Made by a program: the position numbers and the translations under genes. 64,000 nt of DNA. It comes from TA-20 sp035935115. GTDB lineage: Archaea > Thermoproteota > Nitrososphaeria > Nitrososphaerales > Nitrosopumilaceae. The stretch spans positions 1 through 64,000 of the forward strand of contig DASYXK010000017.1 of NCBI GenBank assembly GCA_035935115.1. The letters run 5' to 3'. How positions within the stretch are numbered: the first letter of the stretch is position 1; each line of letters begins with the position of its first letter. The notes under the pieces are model-generated. The model did not search any database. It saw nothing but the letters and a program-made list of their open reading frames with translations, and was not told the origin of the DNA. This document shows positions 36,467 to 45,951 of this stretch, piece by piece.

Positions 36467-37222
36467 TCAAGCCAGCTTTTTCAATATCTCTAAGGCTCCA
36501 ACAAAATCATTTGGTGAGCTAATCAACACATTGCCTGAAATTTTGTGTACTTGTTTTATGAAACCAATCATGTCTCTACTATAACTTGACCAATCCAAAT
36601 TGAGCATTTTTGCAGATTTTGAATTTTTTTCCGAAGCTAACAAAATACAAGGAATTATCTTGAACCCTTCCGGTTTTAATTTATCAACTATTCTTGTAAC
36701 TTGGTCAATAGAGCTAATGACCTGAGTGACAAATCCTTTTGGCTGAGCTTCAATTTTTTTGTGAATTTTTTCAAAATCTGGATTGCTTGATAAGGAAAGA
36801 TAAAGATCAATTTTTTTCCCAAAACCTTGTTCGTTAAATTGCTTTACAATATCACTTGGTATAAGCTTGGAGTCCTTTGGTCCAACAGGTGGAGTATCTC
36901 CTTTAAGAATAAGGACACCGTTTAGATCAAGCAAAATTGCATCAGAAATTGTTTGAGTAATGGAAATGAGGTTTCTGTCTCTTACTCGTATGCTTGCAGA
37001 AATTCTTATTTTTTTATTAGAATCTCTAATAAAGAAACCGGCAGTAATGGGAGAAATCCTTGGTATGCCAAGAACTGAATCAGTCAAGTGGATGCTTTTA
37101 CAAACCTTGCTCACCTTCAATGCTTTAGATTTTAATTTATTAAGAGAATCTTGCAGTTCTTTTTGAGATAATACTGTATCCTGAATGATTTTTGGGGGAT
37201 TTATCTCATAGGTGATTGTCAT
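36467..37222 (-). CDS. Methylenetetrahydrofolate reductase-like protein
   Basis: 251 aa, TIM-barrel MTHFR-like (ITYEINPPKI, ILKGDTPPVGPKD, DLYLSLSSNPDFEKI, FVTQVISSIDQVTRIV). Shorter and more divergent than bacterial MetF (~290 aa). It is divergent from the two-gene MetH, so it likely supplies methyl-tetrahydropterin for methionine synthesis; this assignment relies partly on context. Confidence 0.78.
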   Translation of the reverse strand: MTITYEINPPKIIQDTVLSQKELQDSLNKLKSKALKVSKVCKSIHLTDSVLGIPRISPITAGFFIRDSNKKIRISASIRVRDRNLISITQTISDAILLDLNGVLILKGDTPPVGPKDSKLIPSDIVKQFNEQGFGKKIDLYLSLSSNPDFEKIHKKIEAQPKGFVTQVISSIDQVTRIVDKLKPEGFKIIPCILLASEKNSKSAKMLNLDWSSYSRDMIGFIKQVHKISGNVLISSPNDFVGALEILKKLA

Positions 37223-37308
37223 AGAAGGTTTTTTTGAGTACTTGATTATAACCTTTGAATGTAATCAAAGCAAGAAATTAAATTGATTAAAACCATCCCA
37301 ACTTTGTC

Positions 37309-38253
37309 TTGGTACAAAAAGTTCCTTTCAGTGAGGCAATAAAGAACAAAATTTTGCTTTTTGATGGTGCAATGGGAACAGAGATCCAAAAGCTAAACCC
37401 AAAACCAGAAGACTTTCCAGATGGCAAAGATGGATTCAATGATGGACTGTCTTTCACAAGACCTGATTGGATAAAGAATATTCATAGAAGCTATCTGAAA
37501 GCAGGCGCTGACTGTATTGAAACTAATACGTTTGGATCAAACAAGCTAAAATTAGAGGAATATGGTTATGGAGAAAAAACTGTGGAATGGAATAAAAAAA
37601 TTGCACAGTTGGCAGTAGAGGTATCTCAAGAATTTACTGACAAGCCAAGATATGTAATTGGAACTATGGGACCAAGTGGATTCTTACCAAGCTCAAATGA
37701 TCCATCACTTGGCCAAAAATCTCTTAATGAAATCAAAGAGGCATATGAATTACAAGCAGAGGGTCTTATACTGGGTGGAGTTGATGCGTTACTAATTGAA
37801 ACAAGCCAAGACATTTTAGAAGTTAAACTTGCAATAGAAGCTTCTCATCTTGCAATGAAAAAAACTGGTAAAAAAATTCCATTAATTGCAAACGTGACAT
37901 TAGATCAATATGGAAAGATGTTACTTGGTACAGACATTCAGGCTGCATATACAACCGTATCTGATATGGGAATTGATATTTTTGGATTGAATTGCTCTAC
38001 TGGGCCAATAGAAATGACACCAAGCATACAATGGTTAGATGAGCAAAACAATTTGCCATTGCTTGTAGTGCCAAATGCTGGAATGCCAGAAAACCAAGGC
38101 GGAAAAGCTGTTTACAAAATGTCGCCAGACGAAATGGCAAAAACTCTCAAAGACTTTATCTCTCAATATCCTAATGTGAGAATTATAGGAGGGTGTTGCG
38201 GTACTAATCCTTCCCATATCTCACAACTCCGAAAAATAATTGATCAAAAATAG
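37309..38253 (+). CDS. Homocysteine-binding subunit of split methionine synthase
   Basis: 314 aa, TTG start. LLFDGAMGTEIQ, DCIETNTFGSN, and zinc ligands: one Cys in FGLNCSTGPIE and GGCCGTNPSHI near the end. This is the Hcy domain corresponding to the first ~330 residues of bacterial MetH. The remaining modules are encoded by the next gene, 43 bp downstream. Confidence 0.92.
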   Translation: MVQKVPFSEAIKNKILLFDGAMGTEIQKLNPKPEDFPDGKDGFNDGLSFTRPDWIKNIHRSYLKAGADCIETNTFGSNKLKLEEYGYGEKTVEWNKKIAQLAVEVSQEFTDKPRYVIGTMGPSGFLPSSNDPSLGQKSLNEIKEAYELQAEGLILGGVDALLIETSQDILEVKLAIEASHLAMKKTGKKIPLIANVTLDQYGKMLLGTDIQAAYTTVSDMGIDIFGLNCSTGPIEMTPSIQWLDEQNNLPLLVVPNAGMPENQGGKAVYKMSPDEMAKTLKDFISQYPNVRIIGGCCGTNPSHISQLRKIIDQK

Positions 38254-38296
38254 GTAATAAACGCTAAGTATTTAGAAAATTCAGTTTACAATTAAT

Positions 38297-40798
38297 ATGT
38301 TGAAAATTCCAAGAGTAAGTTCTGCATTAAAGGCAATTGATCTAAAACAAATTCCGCCACCATTGATTATTGGTGAGAGACTCAACACTCAAGGTTCAAA
38401 AAAGGCAAAGGAAGCGGTACTAAATGACAATTTTGATGAATTACTAAATTTAGCAAAGGCCCAAGTCGAAGAAGGTGCACATTGTCTTGATGTTTGTGTT
38501 GCAACTACGGAACGCTCGGATGAACTGGAGTTTATGAAAAAACTTGTCAAACAATTGAGTCTAGAAATAGACGCTCCCTTGGTTATTGATTCAACTGAAC
38601 CAAAAGTAATTGCCGCAGCACTTGAACAAATTCCTGGCAAGCCAATAATTAACTCAATTAATTTGGAAGGTGATGGATCTAGATTTCATTCATTAGCTCC
38701 CATGATGGCAAAATATGGAGTTCCTGCAATTGCAATGTGCATTGGTCCAAAAGGAATGGCCAAAACTTCCCAAGAAAAACTAGAAACTGCACAACTGCTT
38801 TATGAAACTGGAAAAAAATACGGTCTACAAGAAGATCAATTTATTTTTGATGCTCTAACTTTTACACTCGCTACCGGGGAAGCCGAATTTCAGGATGCTG
38901 GAAAAAATACACTAGAAGGAATAGCATTAATCAAAAAAAGATTTCCTAATTCATATACCACTCTTGGCCTAAGTAATCTAAGTTTTGGACTTGCACCTAA
39001 TGCACGCAAAGTGCTCAATGCTATATTTTTGTATCATGCAGTAAAATATGGCCTTGATACAGTAATAATCAACCCAAAGGATGTTATTCCATACTCTGAG
39101 ATTAGTGAAAAAGAAAGAAAAATTGCAGAGGATCTTATCTTTAATCGACATCCAAGTGCGCTTGCAGATTTAATAGCATATTTTGAAAACTCAAAATCTA
39201 CAAAGACCATTTCTGTAAAAAGAGTTGAAATCGATCCTTCTTGGAATGCTGGTAAACGATCTAACTTTAGAATTGTAAATAGATTAAAAGATGGAATTGA
39301 AAATGATGTTGTCAGTGCAATTGCTGAAAAGATTACACAAAAACATGAACTAGTTGAAAAAAATAATACTTTGAGCATCCAAGCTCCAAAAGAAATAACA
39401 CATCAGGCTGCAATACAAACACTAAACGATGATCTTCTTCCAGCTATGAAAGAAGTAGGTGACAAATTTGGAGCAGGAGAACTCATTTTGCCATTTGTAC
39501 TTAAATCTGCAGAATGCATGAAAGCAGCAGTAGGCGAACTTGAAAAATATCTCTTAAAGGAGGAAGGTACTAGCAAAGGCAAACTTGTTTTGGGTACAGT
39601 TTATGGTGATGTTCATGATATTGGAAAGAACTTGGTAAAGACAATTTTTGAAAATAATGGTTATACCGTATATGATTTGGGAAAACAAGTCCCAATGCAA
39701 AAGTTTTTGGAAAAAATTGATGAAGTAAAAGCAGATGCAATAGGTCTCTCAGCACTCTTGGTTTCAACGTCAAAACAAATGCAATTTTTTGTAGAACATG
39801 CAAGAAAAAACAACATGCAGATTCCTATATTGTGTGGTGGAGCTGCCATTAACACTAACTATATCAATAGAATAGCAAAAGAGGGTGGAATTTACAAACC
39901 AGGTGCATTTTACTGCAAAACAATGTTTGATGGTCTGAAAACAATGGACAAGCTTGTTTCAAATGAGAAAGAACATTTACTTAAAGAGTGGAATACAAAA
40001 CTAGAGAAATGGACAGAAACTAGTGTAAAGACAAAAGTAGGAGATATTCCGCATAGCGGAATAAAACCAGTAGAACCACCGCTTGCACCTCACATCAATA
40101 AACAAATCCGATTTGAGCCTACACAAATTAATTTACAAGAAATTTGGAAATATATCAACAAAAAATCTCTTTTTGTTTTATCATGGGGACTTCGTGGAAG
40201 TACCGCAAAAGAATCACAACAAGAACATGAAAAATTATTTGAAGAATGGAAGAAAAGAATTGTTGACGAAGGTCTTTTTGAACCGCGTGCAGTATATGGC
40301 TATTTCAAATGCCATAACAAAGATGGAAAACTTGTAGTTGATCATCCAAATGGACAACATATTACATTTGATTTTCCAAGATCAACAAAATCAAAGCATC
40401 TCTGTATTACAGATTATTTTGGTAAGGACGATGTTGTTGCATTTCAAGCAGTAACAGTTGGAAACAAGACTTCAGAAATAATAGAAAAATGGAATAAAGA
40501 AAACAAGTATACTGATGCATATTATTTACATGGTCTTGCTGTTGAGACTGCAGAAGCAATGGCAGAATGGATTAATCAAATAATAAGAGATGAACTAAAA
40601 ATTGGACCAAAAAGAGGATTACGATACAGCTGGGGATATCCAAGCTGTCCTGATGTATCACAACACACTTTGGTATGGAAATTATTAGAACCTGAAAAAT
40701 CTGGCATGAGTCTTACAGAATTAGGTCAAATTATCCCAGATCAATCCACAGCAGCTATAGTTGTACATCATCCTGAGGCAGAATATTTTGTACTGTAA
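38297..40798 (+). CDS. metH: Methionine synthase pterin/B12/activation subunit
   Basis: 833 aa. Order: pterin-binding domain (LIIGERLNTQGSKKAKEAV, residues ~1-290), cap and cobalamin-binding domain (VYGDVHDIGKNLV with the Co-ligating His, ~430-570), and the SAM-dependent reactivation domain (RGLRYSWGYPSCPD, ~600-833). It is full MetH minus the Hcy module, which is in the upstream gene. Makes methionine using cobalamin, which thaumarchaea synthesise. Confidence 0.94.
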   Translation: MLKIPRVSSALKAIDLKQIPPPLIIGERLNTQGSKKAKEAVLNDNFDELLNLAKAQVEEGAHCLDVCVATTERSDELEFMKKLVKQLSLEIDAPLVIDSTEPKVIAAALEQIPGKPIINSINLEGDGSRFHSLAPMMAKYGVPAIAMCIGPKGMAKTSQEKLETAQLLYETGKKYGLQEDQFIFDALTFTLATGEAEFQDAGKNTLEGIALIKKRFPNSYTTLGLSNLSFGLAPNARKVLNAIFLYHAVKYGLDTVIINPKDVIPYSEISEKERKIAEDLIFNRHPSALADLIAYFENSKSTKTISVKRVEIDPSWNAGKRSNFRIVNRLKDGIENDVVSAIAEKITQKHELVEKNNTLSIQAPKEITHQAAIQTLNDDLLPAMKEVGDKFGAGELILPFVLKSAECMKAAVGELEKYLLKEEGTSKGKLVLGTVYGDVHDIGKNLVKTIFENNGYTVYDLGKQVPMQKFLEKIDEVKADAIGLSALLVSTSKQMQFFVEHARKNNMQIPILCGGAAINTNYINRIAKEGGIYKPGAFYCKTMFDGLKTMDKLVSNEKEHLLKEWNTKLEKWTETSVKTKVGDIPHSGIKPVEPPLAPHINKQIRFEPTQINLQEIWKYINKKSLFVLSWGLRGSTAKESQQEHEKLFEEWKKRIVDEGLFEPRAVYGYFKCHNKDGKLVVDHPNGQHITFDFPRSTKSKHLCITDYFGKDDVVAFQAVTVGNKTSEIIEKWNKENKYTDAYYLHGLAVETAEAMAEWINQIIRDELKIGPKRGLRYSWGYPSCPDVSQHTLVWKLLEPEKSGMSLTELGQIIPDQSTAAIVVHHPEAEYFVL

Positions 40799-40875
40799 TA
40801 GAAACCAAACATATCCTCTGAAGATGAACCTCTAACGATAATACCAAATAAACGAATCCTGTATTACTAGTATAA

Positions 40876-41436
40876 TTGGAAATAGAATTACTCAAAAAAG
40901 CACTATCTAGTAAAATTACACCTGCAGTAAAGTATGGCGTACAAACAAAACTCGCTGCTGTATTGATAGTGATTTATGGAAAAGAACCCATGATAATCAT
41001 GACAGAGAGACCAAAAACAATGAATCACCATGCTGGTGAGATTTCTTTTCCTGGTGGGACATGGACACAACGTGATGATGATCTGCTAACTACAGCTCTT
41101 AGAGAAACAAAAGAAGAGATGAGTCTTGACATATCTAGACAACAAATCATCGGTCAGATTAGACCTGTGACAACTTTGAATTCTGGTTTTACAATAATGC
41201 CGTTTATTTGTATTCTAGATGAAATACCAAAACTTATCCCAAATTCAGAAATAGAAACTATATTACACATTCCATTTTTGCCTCTGTTAAACACAATAGA
41301 AGATGATCTAGATCCTTCACATAAATCAATTCAAGAGATGTATACTTTTAGATATCAACATCATTTGATATGGGGTGCTTCTGCAAGGATGCTAAAGCAA
41401 ATGTTTAACATTTTATCAGAAACCGGCTTAGTATAA
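40876..41436 (+). CDS. Nudix hydrolase, CoA pyrophosphatase-like
   Basis: 186 aa, TTG start. Nudix box reads GGTWTQRDDDLLTTALRETK followed by EEMSL, with the NudL-specific HHAGEISFPGG upstream. Family members hydrolyse CoA or NDP-type pyrophosphates. TTG in preference to ATG because upstream sequence offers no ATG in frame. Confidence 0.88.
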   Translation: MEIELLKKALSSKITPAVKYGVQTKLAAVLIVIYGKEPMIIMTERPKTMNHHAGEISFPGGTWTQRDDDLLTTALRETKEEMSLDISRQQIIGQIRPVTTLNSGFTIMPFICILDEIPKLIPNSEIETILHIPFLPLLNTIEDDLDPSHKSIQEMYTFRYQHHLIWGASARMLKQMFNILSETGLV

Positions 41437-41511
41437 CTAATTTTTTACATGTCATTTTTTACGTAAATTCTTGAGATTCATTTAAAAAGAGGTCAAGGTG
41501 TTCAAATTTTT

Positions 41512-41670
41512 ATGGCTGCGCACAAATCTACTCCAAGGAAGATACGTTTAATGAAGAAACTAAAGCAAAGCTCACCGGTACCAACTTGGGTTGTAGTTAG
41601 AACAAAAAGAAAGGTACGATCAAATCCAAAAAGGAGACAATGGCGCAGAACTGATGTGGGAGTGGGATAA
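41512..41670 (+). CDS. rpl39e: Ribosomal protein L39e
   Basis: 52 aa, ATG at 41512: MAAHKSTPRKIRLMKK, SSPVPTWVVVRTKRKV, NPKRRQWRRTDV. This very basic sequence matches L39e in length and every main motif; it lines the exit tunnel. TATA-like TTTAAAAA (41480-41487) lies 25-30 bases upstream, so the mRNA is nearly leaderless. The stop touches the TTG of the L31e gene. Confidence 0.96.
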   Translation: MAAHKSTPRKIRLMKKLKQSSPVPTWVVVRTKRKVRSNPKRRQWRRTDVGVG

Positions 41671-42147
41671 TTGTCAGAAGAAACACTTGAACGCGTTTAT
41701 ACAATAAATCTTGGAAAAGTTTGGCTTTCTCCAAATAACCAAAGAGCCAAGAGAGCAATTAACATGATCAAAGAATTTGCTACACATCATATGAAATCTG
41801 AAAATGTCAAGATTGAAGAAGATGTAAGCCATCTTGTATGGGCAAGAGGAATACGACATCCACCAAGAAAGATACGTGTCAAATTAACAAAAGATGATGA
41901 CGGTAATATTCTAATTTCAAAATATGAGGAAGAGAAGAAAGTAGAGGAGAAATCTAAAGGAAAGAAAGCAGAGAAAAAAATACAGAAAAAAGAAGAGAAG
42001 AAAGTAGAGGAAACACCAAAAGAAACTAAAGTAGAAACTAAAATAGAAACTAAAGTAGAAGAGAAACCAAAAGAAAAGAAAGAAGAAAAAAAAGTAGAAG
42101 AAAAACCTAAGGAATCAAAGTCTGATAAAAAGACAAAGAAAGATTAA
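41671..42147 (+). CDS. rpl31e: Ribosomal protein L31e with long charged tail
   Basis: 158 aa, TTG start directly after L39e. Residues ~1-85 are L31e (ERVYTINLGKVWLSPNNQRA, HLVWARGIRHPPRKIRVKL). Residues ~88-158 are an almost pure Lys/Glu/Thr tail with KVEEKPKE-like repeats, longer than usual for L31e and likely disordered. The aIF6 gene common after L31e in archaea is absent here. Confidence 0.93.
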   Translation: MSEETLERVYTINLGKVWLSPNNQRAKRAINMIKEFATHHMKSENVKIEEDVSHLVWARGIRHPPRKIRVKLTKDDDGNILISKYEEEKKVEEKSKGKKAEKKIQKKEEKKVEETPKETKVETKIETKVEEKPKEKKEEKKVEEKPKESKSDKKTKKD

Positions 42148-42149
42148 TT

Positions 42150-43103
42150 CTATTCTATCTGTGTCAAGTTAAGATCTAATTTTATGCTGCATTCCGGTTC
42201 ATCCCAATCTAGCATGTTCTGTTTTGGAATGAATCCCAATGGATCATATTTGTCAAATCTAGTCTCTCCATCTATCGATGTTAACAAAACAACTTTAGAA
42301 CTTTCACCTGCCATAACAGAAAGACTTACTCGAGTACTATCGTCATTGAAGATGCCGCTGATTGTATTTACCATGGAATTTAATGTTCCCACAGAAACCT
42401 TGTTTCCGCCCATTACATACAATATTGCACTTTTGACACTATTAGGCGGTGCATCCTCGTAAAGCATCTTGATAGAATCTCTTAGTGATGTCTGTACGTC
42501 TTGGCCTTCTTTACTTGTGGAAAGAATGTTTGTTCTTAGTGGGAAAGATGCAGACTTTAATGATGAAACGATTTCAAGTAGAGCGGCATTTGTTATGGTA
42601 TGACATGTATCAGGAGTAAGATCCGGGTTGCTGTCAAGTAATGCATCATTATCTACTATTATGGTACAGTCAGAGTTCGCCTTCAATCTCTTTAATGATA
42701 CACCCGAAAAGAAGATTCTATCTTTTTCGAATTTGAATGGCATTATAGCAAAAGAAAGAACGTTCTTGCCCATCTCTTTTGCAACCTGTGAGAGAATGGG
42801 TGCTAATGCTGCCCCTGACTTTCCTGCCAAGTTTGCCATTATGACAATAGTAGAATAATCCTCAATCTTTTCTCTAATGCTATCAAGGGCACCAAATGAT
42901 ATGCCTCGTATTAGATACAAAGATGGGTTAAGAATGGGATTGGTATTAATCAAAATTTTAGAATTACCAGAATTGAGGTCTTTTGGGTCATGACTAATTA
43001 GAATACACTCTGAACCAAGTTTCTCTTTGGCGTCTATTGCTAACTTGCATCCTGCACCGCCTAATCCTACAACTAGGATAGGCTCCTCTATCTCAAATTC
43101 CAT
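42150..43103 (-). CDS. Divergent FtsZ/tubulin-like GTPase
   Basis: 317 aa. T1 loop ILVVGLGGAGCKLA and the general FtsZ layout (VIMANLAGKSGAALAP, FAIMPFKFEKDRI, CTIIVDNDALL) identify the tubulin/FtsZ superfamily. The T4 signature reads ANLAGKSGAA rather than GGGTGTGAA, so GTP handling is probably altered, and no clear NxDFAD-type T7 segment is visible. Thaumarchaea divide with Cdv proteins and keep FtsZ-like proteins of uncertain role. Confidence 0.82.
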   Translation of the reverse strand: MEFEIEEPILVVGLGGAGCKLAIDAKEKLGSECILISHDPKDLNSGNSKILINTNPILNPSLYLIRGISFGALDSIREKIEDYSTIVIMANLAGKSGAALAPILSQVAKEMGKNVLSFAIMPFKFEKDRIFFSGVSLKRLKANSDCTIIVDNDALLDSNPDLTPDTCHTITNAALLEIVSSLKSASFPLRTNILSTSKEGQDVQTSLRDSIKMLYEDAPPNSVKSAILYVMGGNKVSVGTLNSMVNTISGIFNDDSTRVSLSVMAGESSKVVLLTSIDGETRFDKYDPLGFIPKQNMLDWDEPECSIKLDLNLTQIE

Positions 43104-43178
43104 GACTCTCTTTTGCTTACAAAATTAGTTAAAAAACTTTGTTGATTAGTTTTGATCCAAGCTTCGATCTAAAAAATT

Positions 43179-44447
43179 TTAGCTTATGGCTTTACCATAA
43201 AGACCACGTTTTGTTGCTTTTGTGATCTCGACTTTGATTTTTTGTCCAATTTTTACCTCATCATCAATAACTATAGGTTTGTAGGCAAAGTTTCTTCCTT
43301 TGGTGATGCCATCTGAAATTTCATCAAATAAAACATCGCCCTTCCAACCAACCCATTTAAGATTTCTCTCATACACTATCTTATTTGTCAATTCAGAAAT
43401 GATCTTACTTCGTCTTTTTACGTCAGAAATATCGACTTGGTACATTTTTGCAGCATTTGTTCCTGGCCTAGCACTATATCTTGAGAGATTTATCACATCA
43501 GGCCTTGTTTCTTTAATGAGATCTATTGTCTGCGCAAAGTCTTCCTCACTTTCAGATGGAAATCCTACTATAATATCTGTAGAAATGGTAAATCTTTCAA
43601 ATTTTTTCCTAAATGCGTCATTTGTATCCCTAAACACACTTGCTGTGTGACCACGCTTCATCTCTTTTAGAATTCGATTGCTTCCGTTTTGTACTGGAAT
43701 GTGAAGAAATTTGAAGACTTTGTCATTTTCAAAGGCTTTCAAAAGATCCTGCTTAATCCTTGTCATATACATGGGATTCATCATGCCTACTCTAATCATA
43801 AAATTATGCTCTATTTCAGATACACTCTCGATAAGAGTAGGTAGGTTAGTCCCAATATCAAAACCATAACAACCATTGTCTGTTGATGTAAGCCATATTT
43901 CACCGCATCCGTCTTCTACATCGTGTTTTACCTGCCTTACAATATCGCCTATCCTATAGCTGCGCAAATTCCCTTTTGATAATTTGGTTTGACAAAAAGT
44001 ACATTCGCTCATGCAACCACTTGCAATTTCAACAATTCCTACAGCTGAATTCAATCTGACCTTTGGTAAACCAACTTTAGATACATCAGAGTCTGCAACC
44101 TCTATTCTTTTTATTCCTCTTAGGGTAGAACTTATGACATCAAGAGTTTTTCCTAAAGAATTTGGACCAAGTAAACTAGCTTTTGGGCTGAATCTTTCAA
44201 CGGTGGATTGTTCTGCTTTTGGTAAACAACCAGCTACAACAAGTGGTTTTGTTTTCATTTTTTTAATTCTATATATCATTTTATGTGCGGTTGCATCTTT
44301 TACTGAACAAGTAACAATAAGATTCAAGTCTGAATCAAATGAGTTCTGGGCAAGTGTATGACCTCCATTTAGAATCAAACCAGAAATCATTTCAGAGTCT
44401 GCAAAGCTTGCTGAACATCCATATGCTTCAACCCAAATCTTTGCCAT
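43179..44447 (-). CDS. tRNA-t6A methylthiotransferase (e-MtaB type)
   Basis: 422 aa. N-terminal UPF0004 domain with Cys ligands (EAYGCSASFADSE, VAGCLPKAEQ), radical SAM CxxxCxxC (SGCMSECTFCQTK) and C-terminal TRAM (IGQKIKVEITKATKRG). Adds a methylthio group to t6A37 of tRNA, the archaeal/eukaryotic CDKAL1 branch. Two bases upstream of the fumarase gene on the same strand. Confidence 0.92.
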   Translation of the reverse strand: MAKIWVEAYGCSASFADSEMISGLILNGGHTLAQNSFDSDLNLIVTCSVKDATAHKMIYRIKKMKTKPLVVAGCLPKAEQSTVERFSPKASLLGPNSLGKTLDVISSTLRGIKRIEVADSDVSKVGLPKVRLNSAVGIVEIASGCMSECTFCQTKLSKGNLRSYRIGDIVRQVKHDVEDGCGEIWLTSTDNGCYGFDIGTNLPTLIESVSEIEHNFMIRVGMMNPMYMTRIKQDLLKAFENDKVFKFLHIPVQNGSNRILKEMKRGHTASVFRDTNDAFRKKFERFTISTDIIVGFPSESEEDFAQTIDLIKETRPDVINLSRYSARPGTNAAKMYQVDISDVKRRSKIISELTNKIVYERNLKWVGWKGDVLFDEISDGITKGRNFAYKPIVIDDEVKIGQKIKVEITKATKRGLYGKAIS

Positions 44448-44449
44448 TT

Positions 44450-45844
44450 TTATCCCAAAAATGACTTTACTTCTTTTTCACTCATCAATCCTTTTGATAT
44501 TACCAACTGTTTGATGGTCTTGCCAGTTTTTAGAGATTCTTTGTATAGATCAGCAGATGTTTGATAGCCAAGTTTAGGTGAGAGTAGTGTTACTATTACT
44601 GGGCTGTTCTCAATATATTGTTGAAGTTTTTCTTTGTTTGCAGATAAACCATCAATCAAATTATGAGAATAAATAGGAACAAAATTTCTTAGCATATCAG
44701 TTGAATCTAAAACAGATTTCAGCATTACAGGAAGCATTACGTTTAGCTCAAACTGTCCTGCTTGGGCTGCAAGTGCGACAGTAGAGTCATTTCCAATTAT
44801 ATTAAAACAAATCATATTCATGCATTCTGCAAGCGATGGATTTACTTTGCCTGGCATTATAGAAGAACCCGCATGCACTGCAGGAATCCCAATTTCTGAT
44901 AAGCCAGCAACTGGACCAGATGCCATCAATCTAATGTCATTTGAAATTCTGCCAAGTTCCACTGCTAAATTTCTAAGTGTAGATGACAAATTTGCCACTG
45001 CAAACCTGCTTTGTAATGAATATTGCATGTCCAGTTGTGGTTTTAATGGTAGTTTGGAAACCTTTGCTAGTTCTGTAATGACAATATTTCTGTAACCTTT
45101 TGGAGTATTTGCTCCTGTTCCAACAGCGGTACCGCCTAGTGCAACAAATTCAAGTTCTTTTTTTGCTACAACTATTACATCACGAGCTTTTGCGATTGCA
45201 ATTGCATATGCTGCAAACTCACTACCTAAACTAACAGGCAGTGCATCCATAAGGTGCGTTCTGCCTATTTTTTTATAACTAGAAAATTCTTTTGCTTTTT
45301 TTATCAGAATTTTTATCAATTCATCTAGTACAGGAATGACTTGATTGATATTAAATAAAATTGAAACATGCATTGCAGTTGGGAATGTATCGTTACTTGA
45401 CTGTGACATGTTTACATGATCATTTGGATGTATTGCTTCATAATCTCCTTTTTTCTTTCCAAGTATTTCTAATGCAACATTTGCAATTACTTCATTGGTA
45501 TTCATGTTAAATGCAGTTCCTGCACCAGAGTTTATTGCCTCAACGACAAACTGATCAAGATGTTTTCCTGAAAGAATTTTATCACAAGCTTTTACAATTG
45601 CATTTCCTTTCTTGGCATCCAAAGCTTTAGTTTTCATGTTGGCAACAGCTGCTGATCTTTTGATCATTACAAATGCCATGATCAAATAGGGATGAGTCCT
45701 CTGACCTGTCACGTGATATTGTTTTATAGCTCTAGCTGTAAAAGCTCCATAATATGCATCTGCAGGAATCTGAACTTCGCCTAAAGAATCTCTATCGGTT
45801 CTAAACTTCACGTGAAATCTAGAATTAATTTTCCTAATATTCAT
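44450..45844 (-). CDS. fumC: Class II fumarate hydratase
   Basis: ~453-464 aa. GSSIMPGKVNPSLAE is the fumarase/aspartase signature; NMNTNEVIANVALEILG, HPNDHVNMSQSSND and IGRTHLMDALPVSL are also present. Aspartate ammonia-lyase is the main alternative. The homology begins at VKFRTDRDSLG, so the true start may be the GTG at 45811 rather than the ATG at 45844. Links fumarate and malate in carbon metabolism. Confidence 0.9.
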   Translation of the reverse strand: MNIRKINSRFHVKFRTDRDSLGEVQIPADAYYGAFTARAIKQYHVTGQRTHPYLIMAFVMIKRSAAVANMKTKALDAKKGNAIVKACDKILSGKHLDQFVVEAINSGAGTAFNMNTNEVIANVALEILGKKKGDYEAIHPNDHVNMSQSSNDTFPTAMHVSILFNINQVIPVLDELIKILIKKAKEFSSYKKIGRTHLMDALPVSLGSEFAAYAIAIAKARDVIVVAKKELEFVALGGTAVGTGANTPKGYRNIVITELAKVSKLPLKPQLDMQYSLQSRFAVANLSSTLRNLAVELGRISNDIRLMASGPVAGLSEIGIPAVHAGSSIMPGKVNPSLAECMNMICFNIIGNDSTVALAAQAGQFELNVMLPVMLKSVLDSTDMLRNFVPIYSHNLIDGLSANKEKLQQYIENSPVIVTLLSPKLGYQTSADLYKESLKTGKTIKQLVISKGLMSEKEVKSFLG

Positions 45845-45920
45845 TCGCTTTTCAAAAATTACAAAAATTTATTCAATATTTCAAAAAAGTTGAGTTGTTT
45901 TCTATCCATTTCCCAATAGG

Positions 45921-45938
45921 TTAATATACTTAAAATAG
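45921..45938 (+). promoter_or_regulatory. nirK promoter (TATA region)
   Basis: TTAATATACTTAAAATAG places a TATA-like element 15-30 bases before the ATG at 45952, so the nirK transcript would be leaderless or nearly so. Confidence 0.55.
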
Positions 45939-45951
45939 AACATTCGAGACG

